The notes under the pieces are model-generated. The model did not search any database. It saw nothing but the letters and a program-made list of their open reading frames with translations, and was not told where the DNA came from. From Candidatus Eiseniibacteriota bacterium (GTDB taxonomy: Bacteria > Orphanbacterota > Orphanbacteria > Orphanbacterales > Orphanbacteraceae), in assembly GCA_029262235.1 (NCBI GenBank), contig JAJCZU010000003.1, forward strand, positions 496,001 to 560,000: a stretch of 64,000 nucleotides of DNA, given 5' to 3'. The position numbers and the translations under genes are program-made. Positions 34,069 through 42,403 of this stretch are shown here, in pieces; positions within the stretch are counted from its first letter, which is position 1; each line of letters opens with the position of its first letter.

Positions 34069-34360
34069 GGGTTCAGTCTACACTCTGTAAACGACGATTG
34101 GGAATCGAACCCGACAGGGGGGAGACGGTTTCATGCGACGCCCGAATGCGTCGACTCTGCGACTCACGGCTCCGGACCAGCCAGCGGAGAGGTCTGGTCG
34201 GAAACTTGATAGATTAATCACGGCGCATCGAGACGTGCGACTCGAATCGTATTTGGGAATTGACGCGTTTGCCCGGCTGATGTGTCATGCTGAACTTGAT
34301 GCAGGGAGCGTTGTTTTGTAAAATCGACGAAGCCCATACCTCAAAACTTCAGGAGATCGA
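34069..34360. other. Gene-poor gap between divergent genes
   Basis: No convincing gene lies in this 292-bp gap between the sigma gene and the divergent secreted protein gene. It contains a short tRNA T-arm-like stretch on the minus strand (near 34097-34115) without the rest of a tRNA, and an AGGAGATCGA ribosome site at its right end. Confidence 0.6.
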
Positions 34361-36118
34361 ATGCGTCCCCTTTGGCTTCTCTCTGTTCTCTTTCTCATCC
34401 CGGCCGCACCATCCGATGCCGCTGATCCCGTCTGGTCGTACGCGTTTCCCGATCTCTTCCAGGACACGTTCGCGCGGGACGTCGACCTGCATTCCGCCAA
34501 CAAGGAAAACGCCGAACTCACCGGGGGCGATCCATGGGAAAGCGCGGATTCGCTGACGATCAGCGTGGTCGACACGGACACGATCGTTACGGGCGGGGTG
34601 AAGATTCACTGGCGCGGTTCGATTGACTGCGGCCAGACGTTCACGCCCGACCCGGCACGCGTTTTCGGATGGAACGGCCCCGTTACCCAGGCATGGAATT
34701 CGAAAGCGTTGGTCGCCGGGGCCGGCGATACGTATCGGACACGTCTCACGACTTTCGAGAACCCCACTCTTCTCGATACACTCGGCCTTTGGGACGAAGG
34801 GACGATCGTCGAGTATTTCTTTACGGTCGAAGATGCGCAGGGTGTCGTCGATACGTTTCCGGATCGGCTCTCCGACAGCCGGACGAATCTGGGGCTCGTG
34901 AATGCGGTTGCTGGGTACGACCGTCGACTGCCATGGCCCTTTCACACGCGCGTTCTGCCCTGTCCGCAAACGGACCAGCCACTCCCCCCCGGCCAGAACC
35001 GCGCCGTGCTCCTCGTGACAGGAGACCATGACCGTGTCTATGACATCGAAGCGGGCTGGAGAGTTGCGTTCGACTCGATCCTCGCGTATCCCAGAATCAG
35101 CCAGGTTGTTAAAGAATCGATTAATCGGTTGGGTATCGTCTACGACGAGTACGTTGATCGCGGTGCAGGGACCGGCCTCGCGAGTCAGCCTTTTCACAAT
35201 GCCGGTTTCCGCGGGGTGCGATCCAGTGTGCCCGACAGTCTGCGTTATGATGCTGTGATCTGGTTCCACGGGGACGAAGAGAAACATACGATCCAGTCGG
35301 AAAGCCAGACGGAACTTGCCACGTGCCTTGCGATTCCGGCGAACGAAGGCCACCTGGAGCTTTATGCGCTACTCTTCGGTGACGATCTCTGCGAGGACAG
35401 CGCTCTTGCCGGGACGACGTTCTGGACGGACCAGCTCGGTCTTGGCGGAGCGGCCTGCACGGCAGACTCGGGAATCGATACAACGAGCTGGGTTGCCGAT
35501 CCCGAACCGGCAGAGCTTCTCGACGGGATTGCGAAATCCATCGTTCTTCCCATCGCGGGCAGGGAGGGAGCCATCGACTCCCTTCCGGTACTGCGGCACG
35601 TGGACTCTGCAACAGGGGGGACCGCAAGGGTACTCGCGCGCTACGAGACGAAGCCCGTCGTTTTTCAGCAAGGTCGCATTACGACGGCGTTTCTTTCGCT
35701 GGAGCTTCTCGCAAACCAACAGATCCGCGACTGCTGGATGAGCGCGTACCTCGATTCGAACGGCGTCGGGGTCTCGAACCCGATGCTGGACTGCGACGAG
35801 TCGGTCGGCGTGATGGAGGGCGCGGAGACGGTGCCCGGCGTGTCGTTCGCGCGCGTGGCGGCGAGTCCCAACCCGTTCAATCCGACGATTTCGCTTGCGA
35901 TCGATCTGCGTGCGGCGGGAGACGTCACCGTTACAATCCACGACGCCTCCGGCCGGGAACGCAGGAAGCTCTGGAGCGGACCTATGGAGCCCGGCGCCCA
36001 TGCCCTCCGGTGGGATGGAAGAGATGATGCGGGGCGCGCGGCCGGGAGCGGTGTCTACTTGTATCGCGTCAGGCAGGGGTCTTCGCAGATCGTGGGCAAG
36101 ATCACGCTGCTTCGCTGA
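34361..36118 (+). CDS. Secreted protein of unknown function with FlgD-like C-terminal domain
   Basis: ATG 34361 has AGGAG upstream and starts a signal peptide (cleavage near S-D-A-A). The 585-residue product has a beta-rich N-terminal part that may be an Ig-like module (about 20-160: V-V-D-T-D-T-I-V, V-E-Y-F-F-T-V-E-D-A). A central Rossmann-like region (about 220-470: V-L-L-V-T-G-D-H-D, Y-D-A-V-I-W-F-H-G-D-E) resembles those placed before sorting domains in other FCB secreted proteins. The FlgD-like domain (N-P-F-N-P, W-D-G-R-D-D, S-G-V-Y-L-Y-R) covers the last 85 residues. No catalytic motif is certain. Confidence 0.83.
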   Translation: MRPLWLLSVLFLIPAAPSDAADPVWSYAFPDLFQDTFARDVDLHSANKENAELTGGDPWESADSLTISVVDTDTIVTGGVKIHWRGSIDCGQTFTPDPARVFGWNGPVTQAWNSKALVAGAGDTYRTRLTTFENPTLLDTLGLWDEGTIVEYFFTVEDAQGVVDTFPDRLSDSRTNLGLVNAVAGYDRRLPWPFHTRVLPCPQTDQPLPPGQNRAVLLVTGDHDRVYDIEAGWRVAFDSILAYPRISQVVKESINRLGIVYDEYVDRGAGTGLASQPFHNAGFRGVRSSVPDSLRYDAVIWFHGDEEKHTIQSESQTELATCLAIPANEGHLELYALLFGDDLCEDSALAGTTFWTDQLGLGGAACTADSGIDTTSWVADPEPAELLDGIAKSIVLPIAGREGAIDSLPVLRHVDSATGGTARVLARYETKPVVFQQGRITTAFLSLELLANQQIRDCWMSAYLDSNGVGVSNPMLDCDESVGVMEGAETVPGVSFARVAASPNPFNPTISLAIDLRAAGDVTVTIHDASGRERRKLWSGPMEPGAHALRWDGRDDAGRAAGSGVYLYRVRQGSSQIVGKITLLR

Positions 36119-36296
36119 ATGATCCATACTTCGCGCCTGCGGTCACTCGACATCCTGCACACATTCACCCGACGGTGTGCAGATCCGCTTTATATTCAAA
36201 GCAAATCTTCCCGGCATGGCCGGGAGGGAGGTTCGCCGACATACGCCGACGCCCCCCCATTTGACGTGACTCGGCCCCGGCCTGAACGAACCGTGA

Positions 36297-36971
36297 CTAG
36301 CCGAGGTCACCGTTTTCGGCGGCCTTCCGCAGTTTTTCGTTCGCGATGATGGCGATTTCCACGCGACGGTTCTGCTGGCGACCGGCGCTCGTTTCGTTCG
36401 AGGCGACGGGGTTCGACTCGCCGAGTCCGATGGTCCAGATCCTGGCTCCGGCGACGCCGCGGGACTTCTGATAGTTGGCGACTGCTTCCGCACGGCGCTC
36501 CGACAATGTCTGGTTGTGACTGGTGGTGCCGGTATTGTCCGTGTCCCCTTCCACCATGATGTTCGTGTCGGGATACTTGTTCAGGATGAGCGCCAGACTC
36601 TCGATGTTCGCCCTTGCTTCGGGGCGCAGCTGGTACGAATTGATATCGAAGAGGATTCCTGAATCGAACGTGATCTTGATGCCTTCACCGACACGTTCGA
36701 TGCGCGCGTTCTTCATGTCCCGCTGCATCTCTTCGGCCTGCTTGTCCATGTGGCGACCGATGAGCGCTCCGGTCGTACCGCCGACCGCAGCTCCTATGAT
36801 GGCGCCGGTCGCGGTGTTGCCGGTCTGATGTCCGATGATGCCGCCGACGGCCCCTCCGGCTCCGGCGCCGATCGCGCCACCTTTCCACGTATTGCTCGCT
36901 CCGCAGCCCATCGCCACGGCAAGTGACGCCGCGAGAATCATCGTCAGAACCGTTGTCGGATGCTTTCTCAT
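36297..36971 (-). CDS. OmpA-family lipoprotein with glycine zipper
   Basis: Translation starts at ATG 36971, with AAGGAGG upstream at ideal spacing; an upstream in-frame ATG (36995) lies before this ribosome site. The 224-residue product has a lipoprotein signal ending V-A-M-G-C, a glycine-zipper segment (G-A-I-G-A-G-A-G-G-A-V-G-G-I-I-G), and an OmpA peptidoglycan-binding domain with F-D-S-G-I-L-F-D, L-S-E-R-R-A-E-A-V and N-R-R-V-E-I. It should link the outer membrane to the cell wall. A sigma-54 promoter at 37040-37055 and an enhancer-like site at 37134-37144 lie upstream, placing it in the sigma-54 island. Confidence 0.92.
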   Translation of the reverse strand: MRKHPTTVLTMILAASLAVAMGCGASNTWKGGAIGAGAGGAVGGIIGHQTGNTATGAIIGAAVGGTTGALIGRHMDKQAEEMQRDMKNARIERVGEGIKITFDSGILFDINSYQLRPEARANIESLALILNKYPDTNIMVEGDTDNTGTTSHNQTLSERRAEAVANYQKSRGVAGARIWTIGLGESNPVASNETSAGRQQNRRVEIAIIANEKLRKAAENGDLG

Positions 36972-37039
36972 TTCCTGTACCTCCTTGGGTTTCAATCGAA
37001 TCTCCGATGACTTCGGAGAAAAATCCTACCCATGGTTAC

Positions 37040-37055
37040 CGCAATGCGTATGCCA
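37040..37055 (-). promoter_or_regulatory. Sigma-54 promoter for OmpA lipoprotein gene
   Basis: On the minus strand this reads TGGCATACGCATTGCG, with GG and GC separated by exactly 10 bp as required for the -24/-12 elements. It lies about 70 bp before the lipoprotein start. Confidence 0.78.
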
Positions 37056-37133
37056 TTTCGGTATTAATTGTTAACAGCTTGAGTTTTATCACGATGGCTT
37101 CGGTACGCGCGAAAGGGCGCTCGTGCGAATCCA

Positions 37134-37144
37134 ATCACAATGAT
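37134..37144 (-). promoter_or_regulatory. Enhancer-like activator site (UAS)
   Basis: The minus strand reads ATCATTGTGAT, identical to the core at 45963-45973 and one base different from 40416-40426. Its first base is 90 bp upstream of the -24 GG at 37054. Confidence 0.7.
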
Positions 37145-37189
37145 CGAAAGAGTGGTCAGAATGGTCAGGTGTGGCGAGGATCAGGCGCG

Positions 37190-38287
37190 TCAAGCCTCGC
37201 TTTTCTTAAGCTCCTCGAACAACTCGCGCTGGCGTGGCGTCAGGCTGGGGGGCGACTGGATCATGACGCGGGCGACATGATCCCCGCCGCGAATCCCCTG
37301 CCCCCGGAGCCGGAGCTGGGCGCCCGAAGACGTTCCGGGCGGGATAGCCAGCTGGACCTGCCCGTGCAGTGTCCGCATCGGCGTCTTGCCTCCGAGCGCG
37401 GCCGTGGCCATGGGAACCGGGACGTCTGAGTGAATGTCGTTTCCTTCGCGGTGGTAGACCGGATCGGGGCGCACGCGCACGTGGACCCTGAGATCTCCGG
37501 GCGCACCACCCCCCGTTCCCGCTCCTCCGAGCCCGCGAAGTCGGAGCGTTGCCTTGTCCTCCGTTCCTTCCGGAATGGTGATGTTGACCCGCCGCGTTTT
37601 CTCGATCGTGCCCTCGCCCTGGCACTCGGGGCATTCTTTTGACGGGTCCACGCCCGTGCCGTGACAGGTCGCGCAGGGGCGCGTGACGGTAAAGAACTCC
37701 CCCTTGTCTTTGGACTGGACTGTGGTTCGCCCGCTTCCCAGGCATCTCGGACACCGGGGATCGTCGCCGGTGGCGCCGCGTCCGTCGCAGTGCGTGCAGG
37801 CCACGGCGCCGGAGAGTGATACGGATACTTTTCCCCCGAGCGTCGCGGTGCGGAAATCGACATCGAGCGCTACCTCGGCGTCGTGCCCGGGGCGGGAGGG
37901 GCCGCGCGAACGGTGGACTTCTTCCCCGAATTCGCCGCCGAAGATGCCCCCGAAGCGGCGCAGGATTTCGTCGACCGACATCGACTCGGCGTCCGCCCCG
38001 AAAGGCGCGTGACCGCCGGGACTGCCGTGCCCGCCGGGCCCGGAGCGTTCTCGGAATCCCGGCCCGGAAGCGGCGCGCCCTTTGAGCCCCTCGTCGTACT
38101 CGCGGCGCTTCTCCGGATCAGAAAGAATCTCGTACGCAGTGGCCAGTTCCTTGAACTTCTCTTCGGCCGCCGCGTCTCCCGGGTTTTTGTCGGGATGGAA
38201 CTTGAGGGCGAGCGCACGGTACGCCTTCTTGATCTCTTTCGGTGTCGCGGAGCTCGCCACGCCCAGAGTCTCGTAGTGGTTCTTCAT
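37190..38287 (-). CDS. dnaJ: DnaJ-type Hsp40 co-chaperone
   Basis: The start is ATG 38287, overlapping the Hsp20-like stop (ATGA); the open frame runs further upstream but without homology. The 365-residue product is a complete type I Hsp40: J domain with F-H-P-D-K-N-P-G (HPD motif), a Gly-rich linker, and four zinc motifs ([32 protein letters not shown]), then the substrate-binding C domain. It would stimulate DnaK ATPase. No dnaK or grpE is nearby, so this is probably a dedicated paralogue working with the Hsp20-like protein and the sigma-54 activator operon. Confidence 0.93.
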   Translation of the reverse strand: MKNHYETLGVASSATPKEIKKAYRALALKFHPDKNPGDAAAEEKFKELATAYEILSDPEKRREYDEGLKGRAASGPGFRERSGPGGHGSPGGHAPFGADAESMSVDEILRRFGGIFGGEFGEEVHRSRGPSRPGHDAEVALDVDFRTATLGGKVSVSLSGAVACTHCDGRGATGDDPRCPRCLGSGRTTVQSKDKGEFFTVTRPCATCHGTGVDPSKECPECQGEGTIEKTRRVNITIPEGTEDKATLRLRGLGGAGTGGGAPGDLRVHVRVRPDPVYHREGNDIHSDVPVPMATAALGGKTPMRTLHGQVQLAIPPGTSSGAQLRLRGQGIRGGDHVARVMIQSPPSLTPRQRELFEELKKSEA

Positions 38288-38640
38288 CGACCGGCCCCGC
38301 GCCGGACCCGGCGAACCCGAACTTCCAGCGTCTCTTCCGTGAACCGTATGACCGCCGGTTCCGGGTCGAACCCGCGCGGCACGGGGAGGATGGCTACCAG
38401 AAGCGCTGGTTCCGGCCACACGCGGTTCGCTCGGATGACGAAGACCTCGCTCGTGATCTCGACATCGATGTCGGCCTCGACCACGTCTTCGAGGGGCACG
38501 AACCAGCAGAGGCCGGTTGCCTCGGCCGCCCACCGGACGGCTACCTCCTGCGCATCCGGAGTCTCGCGCAGGAAGGTCGCGTATCGGCGGCGCAGCCGTG
38601 CAATCTCACTTTCGATCTCCTCGATCACTTTCGGATGCAT
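38284..38640 (-). CDS. Hsp20/alpha-crystallin-like small protein (divergent)
   Basis: This 118-residue protein starts at ATG 38640 with AAGGGA upstream. The second half resembles an alpha-crystallin core: [15 protein letters not shown] strands, then [14 protein letters not shown] and the closing T-L-E-V-R-V-R-R strand. The N-terminal 40 residues are helical. The usual L-P-G-V loop is missing, so it is a divergent member. It lies between the sigma-54 activator and dnaJ, with a 4-bp overlap with the latter. A holdase role with the DnaJ protein is a reasonable inference; a CbpM-like modulator is the main alternative. Confidence 0.65.
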   Translation of the reverse strand: MHPKVIEEIESEIARLRRRYATFLRETPDAQEVAVRWAAEATGLCWFVPLEDVVEADIDVEITSEVFVIRANRVWPEPALLVAILPVPRGFDPEPAVIRFTEETLEVRVRRVRRGAGR

Positions 38641-38707
38641 GTGATTCCCTTTTCAATACGCTGGTTAGATCTATAGGTGTCTACGAATCCAGCGGACCTC
38701 CGGACTG

Positions 38708-40363
38708 TCAGTCATCTTCCTTTTTGGCGCCTCTGCTGCGGACCGCTCCGTACTTCTTGAGCTTGCGGTAGAGCGTCGCCGAGCCGATGCCGAGCTGTTC
38801 GGACGTGCGGGTCTGGTTTCCGCCGTTCAGTTCGAGCACCGCCAGGATGTAGTCCATCTCGACTTCGTCGAGAGCCTTGATCGGGTGCGTGGCCAGGGGG
38901 AGGGGAATCGCCTTGCGAACCTCCTCGGGAAGGTCGTCTGTTTCGATCCGGTTGCCGGCGGCGAGCGCGACCGCGCGCTCCATGGCGTTTTCGAGTTCGC
39001 GCACGTTGCCGGGCCATTGGTACTGAAGGAGCTGGTCCGCCGCGTGCGGCGAGAGCTGGGAGAGCGGCCGGCGGAGGCGCTCCGCGGCGTCGGCCAGCAG
39101 TACACGGGCGAGCGGGAGAATGTCTTCCCGCCGGTTCCGGAGCGGGGGCACGTGCAGCTGGATGACGTTCAGCCGGTAATAGAGGTCCCTGCGAAAACGC
39201 CCCGTCTCGATGTCGTCGGCGAGCTCGCGGTTGGTCGACGCGATCACGCGCGCGTTTACGGGCCGGCTCTTGTTTTCACCAACCCGTCTGATCTCGCGTT
39301 CCTGCAGCACCCGGAGCAGCTTCACCTGCATACCCGTCGAAATCTCGCCGATCTCGTCGAGCAGGATCGTTCCCCCGTTCGCCGCTTCGAACAGACCGGG
39401 CCGGTCGCGCACCGCGCCGGTGAACGCGCCGCGCGCGTGACCGAAGAGCTCACTTTCGAGGATCGTCTCGGTGATCGCACCGCAGTTGACGGCGATGAAC
39501 GGGCCCGAAGCGCGTATCGATTCATCGTGAACCACGCGCGCAATGCGCTCCTTGCCCGTCCCGCTTTCGCCCATGATGAGCAGCGCCGAGTCGACCTTCG
39601 CCACGCGGCGCGCGAGATCGATGACCCGTCTCATGGAGTTGCTCCTGGCGATCATCCCGAATGGGTCGTCGATTTCGGGCGCCACGCGGGAAAGAGCGCG
39701 CTTCTTGATAAGGAGTTTCTTCTCGGCCTCTTTGAGGTTTTCCGTCATCTTGTGGAGCGAGGGCTCCAGCCAGTCCACGAGGTTTTCGGAGCGGAAGAAG
39801 CCGAGTTCCTCCGCTCGCTCGTCACCCCATTCTTCGCGGGTTCGTGCGAGAAGATGGCATGTGGCGTCGCCCTTCCCGATGCAGCGCTCTTCGAGTACGA
39901 AAATCTCCTTGCCGGTCGCGCGGCTCAGATATCCGCTCGTCAGCCCGCAGATCGTCCAGCAGACGGAGTCGTCGCTCTGTCCGATATGGGCGATGTGCTG
40001 CTCCGCTTCGAACGAGTCGGCAAGTGTAAGTCCCTCTTTCGTGAGCGAGCCGGCCGTACCGGGCTTCAGCCGGTACATCCCCTCGAGCATGTGAATGCGC
40101 CCGCACGCATGGTGCCAGTCCTCCAGGCTCTCCCAGTCGAACAGGTCCTGCATCGCCTCGGCCATGCGCCAGCCCTGAATGAAACCGAAGCGGGTCAGTA
40201 TGATGCGCGCCGTCGTGATGCCGAAGGCGTTGATCAGCTCTTTGCGCAGGTTGCCCTTCGCTGTCGCGTCGATGATGAGCGCTCGCTGGCCGGCGAAGCG
40301 GACGAGGCCGTCCTCGGAATCGAACTCGACCAGTTCATTGATGTTCAGGTCCTCGACTCGCAT
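38708..40363 (-). CDS. Sigma-54-dependent activator, XylR_N-V4R-AAA-Fis
   Basis: This 551-residue enhancer-binding protein has an XylR-type N-terminal domain (about 9-110), a V4R ligand-binding domain (about 120-175), and a sigma-54 activation AAA+ domain with G-E-S-G-T-G-K at 265-271, G-A-F-T-G-A at 312-317 and L-L-D-E at 334-337. A C-terminal Fis-type helix-turn-helix ([18 protein letters not shown]) binds DNA. XylR_N/V4R proteins are usually triggered by a small hydrophobic ligand rather than a phosphorelay. It is co-directional with hsp20-like and dnaJ genes and is the obvious activator of the three sigma-54 promoters nearby. The ribosome site is AAAGG. Confidence 0.94.
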   Translation of the reverse strand: MRVEDLNINELVEFDSEDGLVRFAGQRALIIDATAKGNLRKELINAFGITTARIILTRFGFIQGWRMAEAMQDLFDWESLEDWHHACGRIHMLEGMYRLKPGTAGSLTKEGLTLADSFEAEQHIAHIGQSDDSVCWTICGLTSGYLSRATGKEIFVLEERCIGKGDATCHLLARTREEWGDERAEELGFFRSENLVDWLEPSLHKMTENLKEAEKKLLIKKRALSRVAPEIDDPFGMIARSNSMRRVIDLARRVAKVDSALLIMGESGTGKERIARVVHDESIRASGPFIAVNCGAITETILESELFGHARGAFTGAVRDRPGLFEAANGGTILLDEIGEISTGMQVKLLRVLQEREIRRVGENKSRPVNARVIASTNRELADDIETGRFRRDLYYRLNVIQLHVPPLRNRREDILPLARVLLADAAERLRRPLSQLSPHAADQLLQYQWPGNVRELENAMERAVALAAGNRIETDDLPEEVRKAIPLPLATHPIKALDEVEMDYILAVLELNGGNQTRTSEQLGIGSATLYRKLKKYGAVRSRGAKKEDD

Positions 40364-40412
40364 GATGCTGCCTTTCAGTATTTCAACATTTTAGTCTCGT
40401 TTTGATTGACGC

Positions 40413-40429
40413 TAGATCATTTTGATCTA
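40413..40429 (+). promoter_or_regulatory. Palindromic enhancer (UAS) for the 40.6 kb operon
   Basis: TAGATCA-TTT-TGATCTA is a perfect 7-bp inverted repeat with 3-bp spacer. The core ATCATTTTGAT starts 89 bp upstream of the -24 GG at 40505. A half site TTTTGAT lies 20 bp (two helical turns) upstream. It also sits about 50 bp from the activator gene start, so autoregulation is possible. Confidence 0.75.
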
Positions 40430-40502
40430 AACGGCAAGGAGGGTCGGCGGGCAAGAGAGGGAACAGGAGTGCTAACTGATGCCGCTACACCGCTTCATGG
40501 AA

Positions 40503-40519
40503 TCGGCACGTTACTTGCG
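40503..40519 (+). promoter_or_regulatory. Sigma-54 promoter for eight-gene operon
   Basis: TCGGCACGTTACTTGCG has GG (40505-40506) and GC (40517-40518) 10 bp apart and matches the TGGCACG-N4-TTGCW consensus at nearly every position. It is 84 bp before the sugar transferase start. Confidence 0.85.
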
Positions 40520-40602
40520 CTGACCATACCACAGGGAACGAATCCGCAGGATCAGCGCACGCAACAAGAGAACGGGAATCAGAGAATGATCAGGAGTCGC
40601 AA

Positions 40603-41358
40603 GTGAACGGAAGTAGCCGGGGCCGCCGCACCTTGAACATCGTGGTGGCAATCCTCGGCCTTATCCTCGCTGCCCCCGCCTTGCTGCTCTTAGCTCTTGC
40701 GGTGAGGCTCTCGTCTTCGGGCCCTGTCATCTACAGCCAGGAGCGGGTGGGCCTGGAACGGCGCCGCCGGGATGGAGATCGGCGGTCCCGGAGCCGGGGC
40801 GGACCGGACCGGAGGCAGTCGGACGCGGGAGGGAAGATCTTCCGCATGCACAAGTTCCGGACTATGTACGTAAACGGCACCAGCAATGGCAATGGCATTA
40901 GGAACGAAAACGACAACGGGAACGGCGTGCGCGAAAAGCAGGTGTGGGCCGCGAAGGACGATCCCCGGATCACTTCGGTGGGGCGCGTACTTCGGGCTTT
41001 CCGGCTCGACGAACTTCCGCAGCTGGTCCATGTCCTCGTCGGCGACATGAATATCGTCGGCCCCCGGCCGGAACAACCGGAGATCTTCCACGAGCTGCGG
41101 CAGGAGATTGCCGAGTACCCGAAGCGCCAGTGCGTCCTTCCGGGTATCACGGGGCTGGCCCAGGTGAATCGCGGCTATGACCGGTGCGTCGAGGACGTGA
41201 GACGCAAGCTGAACCACGACCTCGATTACTTGAAGACGACTTCCGTAGGCAGGGATCTGAAGATCATGTTGAAGACCATACCCGTGATGCTGTTCAAGAA
41301 GGGCGATCTCTCGGGTCGGGTGGCGGACGATGGGGAAACGAAAAGGAGACTCTCGTGA
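40603..41358 (+). CDS. Undecaprenyl-phosphate sugar phosphotransferase (bacterial sugar transferase)
   Basis: GTG 40603 has GGAG upstream. The 251-residue product is a WcaJ/PglC-type phosphoglycosyl transferase core (PF02397): one N-terminal membrane helix, S-S-G-P-V-I-Y-S-Q-E-R-V-G, H-K-F-R-T-M, R-L-D-E-L-P-Q-L, G-D-M-N-I-V-G-P-R-P-E and P-G-I-T-G-L-A-Q-V-N. It would start glycan synthesis by placing a sugar phosphate on undecaprenyl phosphate. Two unusual insertions are seen: an Arg-rich segment of about 23 residues after E-R-V-G and an Asn/Gly-rich segment after R-T-M. No other polysaccharide genes are in the island. It is the first gene after the sigma-54 promoter. Confidence 0.9.
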   Translation: MNGSSRGRRTLNIVVAILGLILAAPALLLLALAVRLSSSGPVIYSQERVGLERRRRDGDRRSRSRGGPDRRQSDAGGKIFRMHKFRTMYVNGTSNGNGIRNENDNGNGVREKQVWAAKDDPRITSVGRVLRAFRLDELPQLVHVLVGDMNIVGPRPEQPEIFHELRQEIAEYPKRQCVLPGITGLAQVNRGYDRCVEDVRRKLNHDLDYLKTTSVGRDLKIMLKTIPVMLFKKGDLSGRVADDGETKRRLS

Positions 41359-41636
41359 AAGCGGAGATCGAGAAGATGGAAGCCCAACTCGAGGTTTGGG
41401 ACGCAAAAATCATTAATTTCGCGGTCCGGGCCGACAAGGCCCGCGGCCAGGCGCAGGCCGACCTCCGTTACCACGTTGACAGCCTGAAAGTGAAGCGGGC
41501 AATGGCCCACGCGAAGCTCGACGAAATGAGGGCGGCGGGAAAAGAGAAGCAGGAGAACCTGAAGGAGGGACTCGAAACCGCCTGGAAAGATCTCGAGGCG
41601 GCCTTCAAGAAGCTGGGCAAGAAGCTGGGTTCCTAG
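41355..41636 (+). CDS. Small coiled-coil protein (sll1863 stress-protein-like)
   Basis: This 93-residue protein starts at GTG 41355, overlapping the sugar transferase stop (GTGA), with AAAGGAG upstream. It is almost wholly heptad-like alpha-helix (E-K-M-E-A-Q-L-E-V-W-D-A-K-I and A-W-K-D-L-E-A-A-F-K-K-L), rich in Lys, Glu and Ala. It resembles the small coiled-coil proteins annotated as sll1863-type stress proteins. A molecular function is not known. Its position in a sigma-54 operon with other envelope proteins supports a stress or envelope role. Confidence 0.75.
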   Translation: MKAEIEKMEAQLEVWDAKIINFAVRADKARGQAQADLRYHVDSLKVKRAMAHAKLDEMRAAGKEKQENLKEGLETAWKDLEAAFKKLGKKLGS

Positions 41637-41707
41637 CCGGGTTCATGGCCGAGTTCCGAATGTGTCTCGGCCGCTCGTCCATCGACACAAAGAAAGTTAT
41701 TTTAACT

Positions 41708-42364
41708 ATGAAACGAATGCAAGGCAAGATCAGTATTTTGGCTCTGGCCGCCGTGGTCGTAATGGCGGGATGCAACGAGGGCGAAAGCAGTGAGGCGACA
41801 AAGAGCAATGAGGCGCAGAAAACGACGAAGAATGCTTCTCATACGATGGTCATCCCGGCCGGGACCAGCGTCGTCGTAGAGCTCGATTCGCGACTGACGA
41901 CGGACAAGAACGTCACCGGCGACCGTTTCGCCGCCACAACGACCGAGCCCATCGTGGTCGGCGGGATGACCGTCATTCCGGCCGGCGCAAGAATCGAGGG
42001 CGTGCTGCAGGACGTCGAGGCATCCGGCCGGGTCAAGGGCCGGGCCCGCATGACGCTCGCCTACCAGCGGGTCGTGGACTCGAAGGGCACGGCCCACGCG
42101 ATTTCCGCCGCGCCGCTCAAGCTTCAGGCGGCATCCGAAAAGACCAGCGACGTCGAGAAGATCGCAGCGGGCACCGTGCTCGGCGGACTCATCGGCGGAA
42201 TCGCCGGCGGGGAGAAGGGCGCCTTGATCGGAGCGGGCGCCGGAGCAGGCGCGGGCACCGTTCTCATGCTCGCCACCAAAGGGGACGAGATCGAACTCGA
42301 ATCAGGTCAGAAGCTGATCATTTCGATGATGGGGCCCGTGAACATCGACATGGCGGCGCATTAA
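41708..42364 (+). CDS. Glycine-zipper lipoprotein
   Basis: ATG 41708 is selected because it is followed at once by a lipoprotein signal ending V-V-M-A-G-C; the frame extends to 41645 without a signal-compatible sequence. The 218-residue product has a low-complexity Ser/Lys/Glu linker, a beta-rich domain (V-I-P-A-G-T-S-V-V-V-E-L and V-I-P-A-G-A-R-I-E-G-V repeat-like strands), and a glycine zipper (L-G-G-L-I-G-G-I-A-G-G). It is probably anchored in the outer membrane. No ribosome site is obvious. It lies 71 bp after the coiled-coil gene in the sigma-54 operon. Confidence 0.82.
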   Translation: MKRMQGKISILALAAVVVMAGCNEGESSEATKSNEAQKTTKNASHTMVIPAGTSVVVELDSRLTTDKNVTGDRFAATTTEPIVVGGMTVIPAGARIEGVLQDVEASGRVKGRARMTLAYQRVVDSKGTAHAISAAPLKLQAASEKTSDVEKIAAGTVLGGLIGGIAGGEKGALIGAGAGAGAGTVLMLATKGDEIELESGQKLIISMMGPVNIDMAAH

Positions 42365-42403
42365 GACGAACAGTCCCGGATCGGGACAGAGAGAAATGTA
42401 GAT

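Noticed and set aside
34090-34120. tRNA T-arm-like GGGTTCGATTCCC on the minus strand
   Set aside because: No matching acceptor, D or anticodon stems could be found around it, so it is not a tRNA gene; it could be chance or a small remnant.
36207-36227. Hairpin CTTCCCGGC/GCCGGGAGG with 3-nt loop between convergent genes
   Set aside because: One pair is a wobble, the loop is very tight and there is no T-run; support is too weak for a terminator call.
38641-38707. Sigma-54 promoter before the hsp20-like gene
   Set aside because: No GG-N10-GC element with acceptable context exists in this 67-bp gap; the genes are more likely co-transcribed with the activator.
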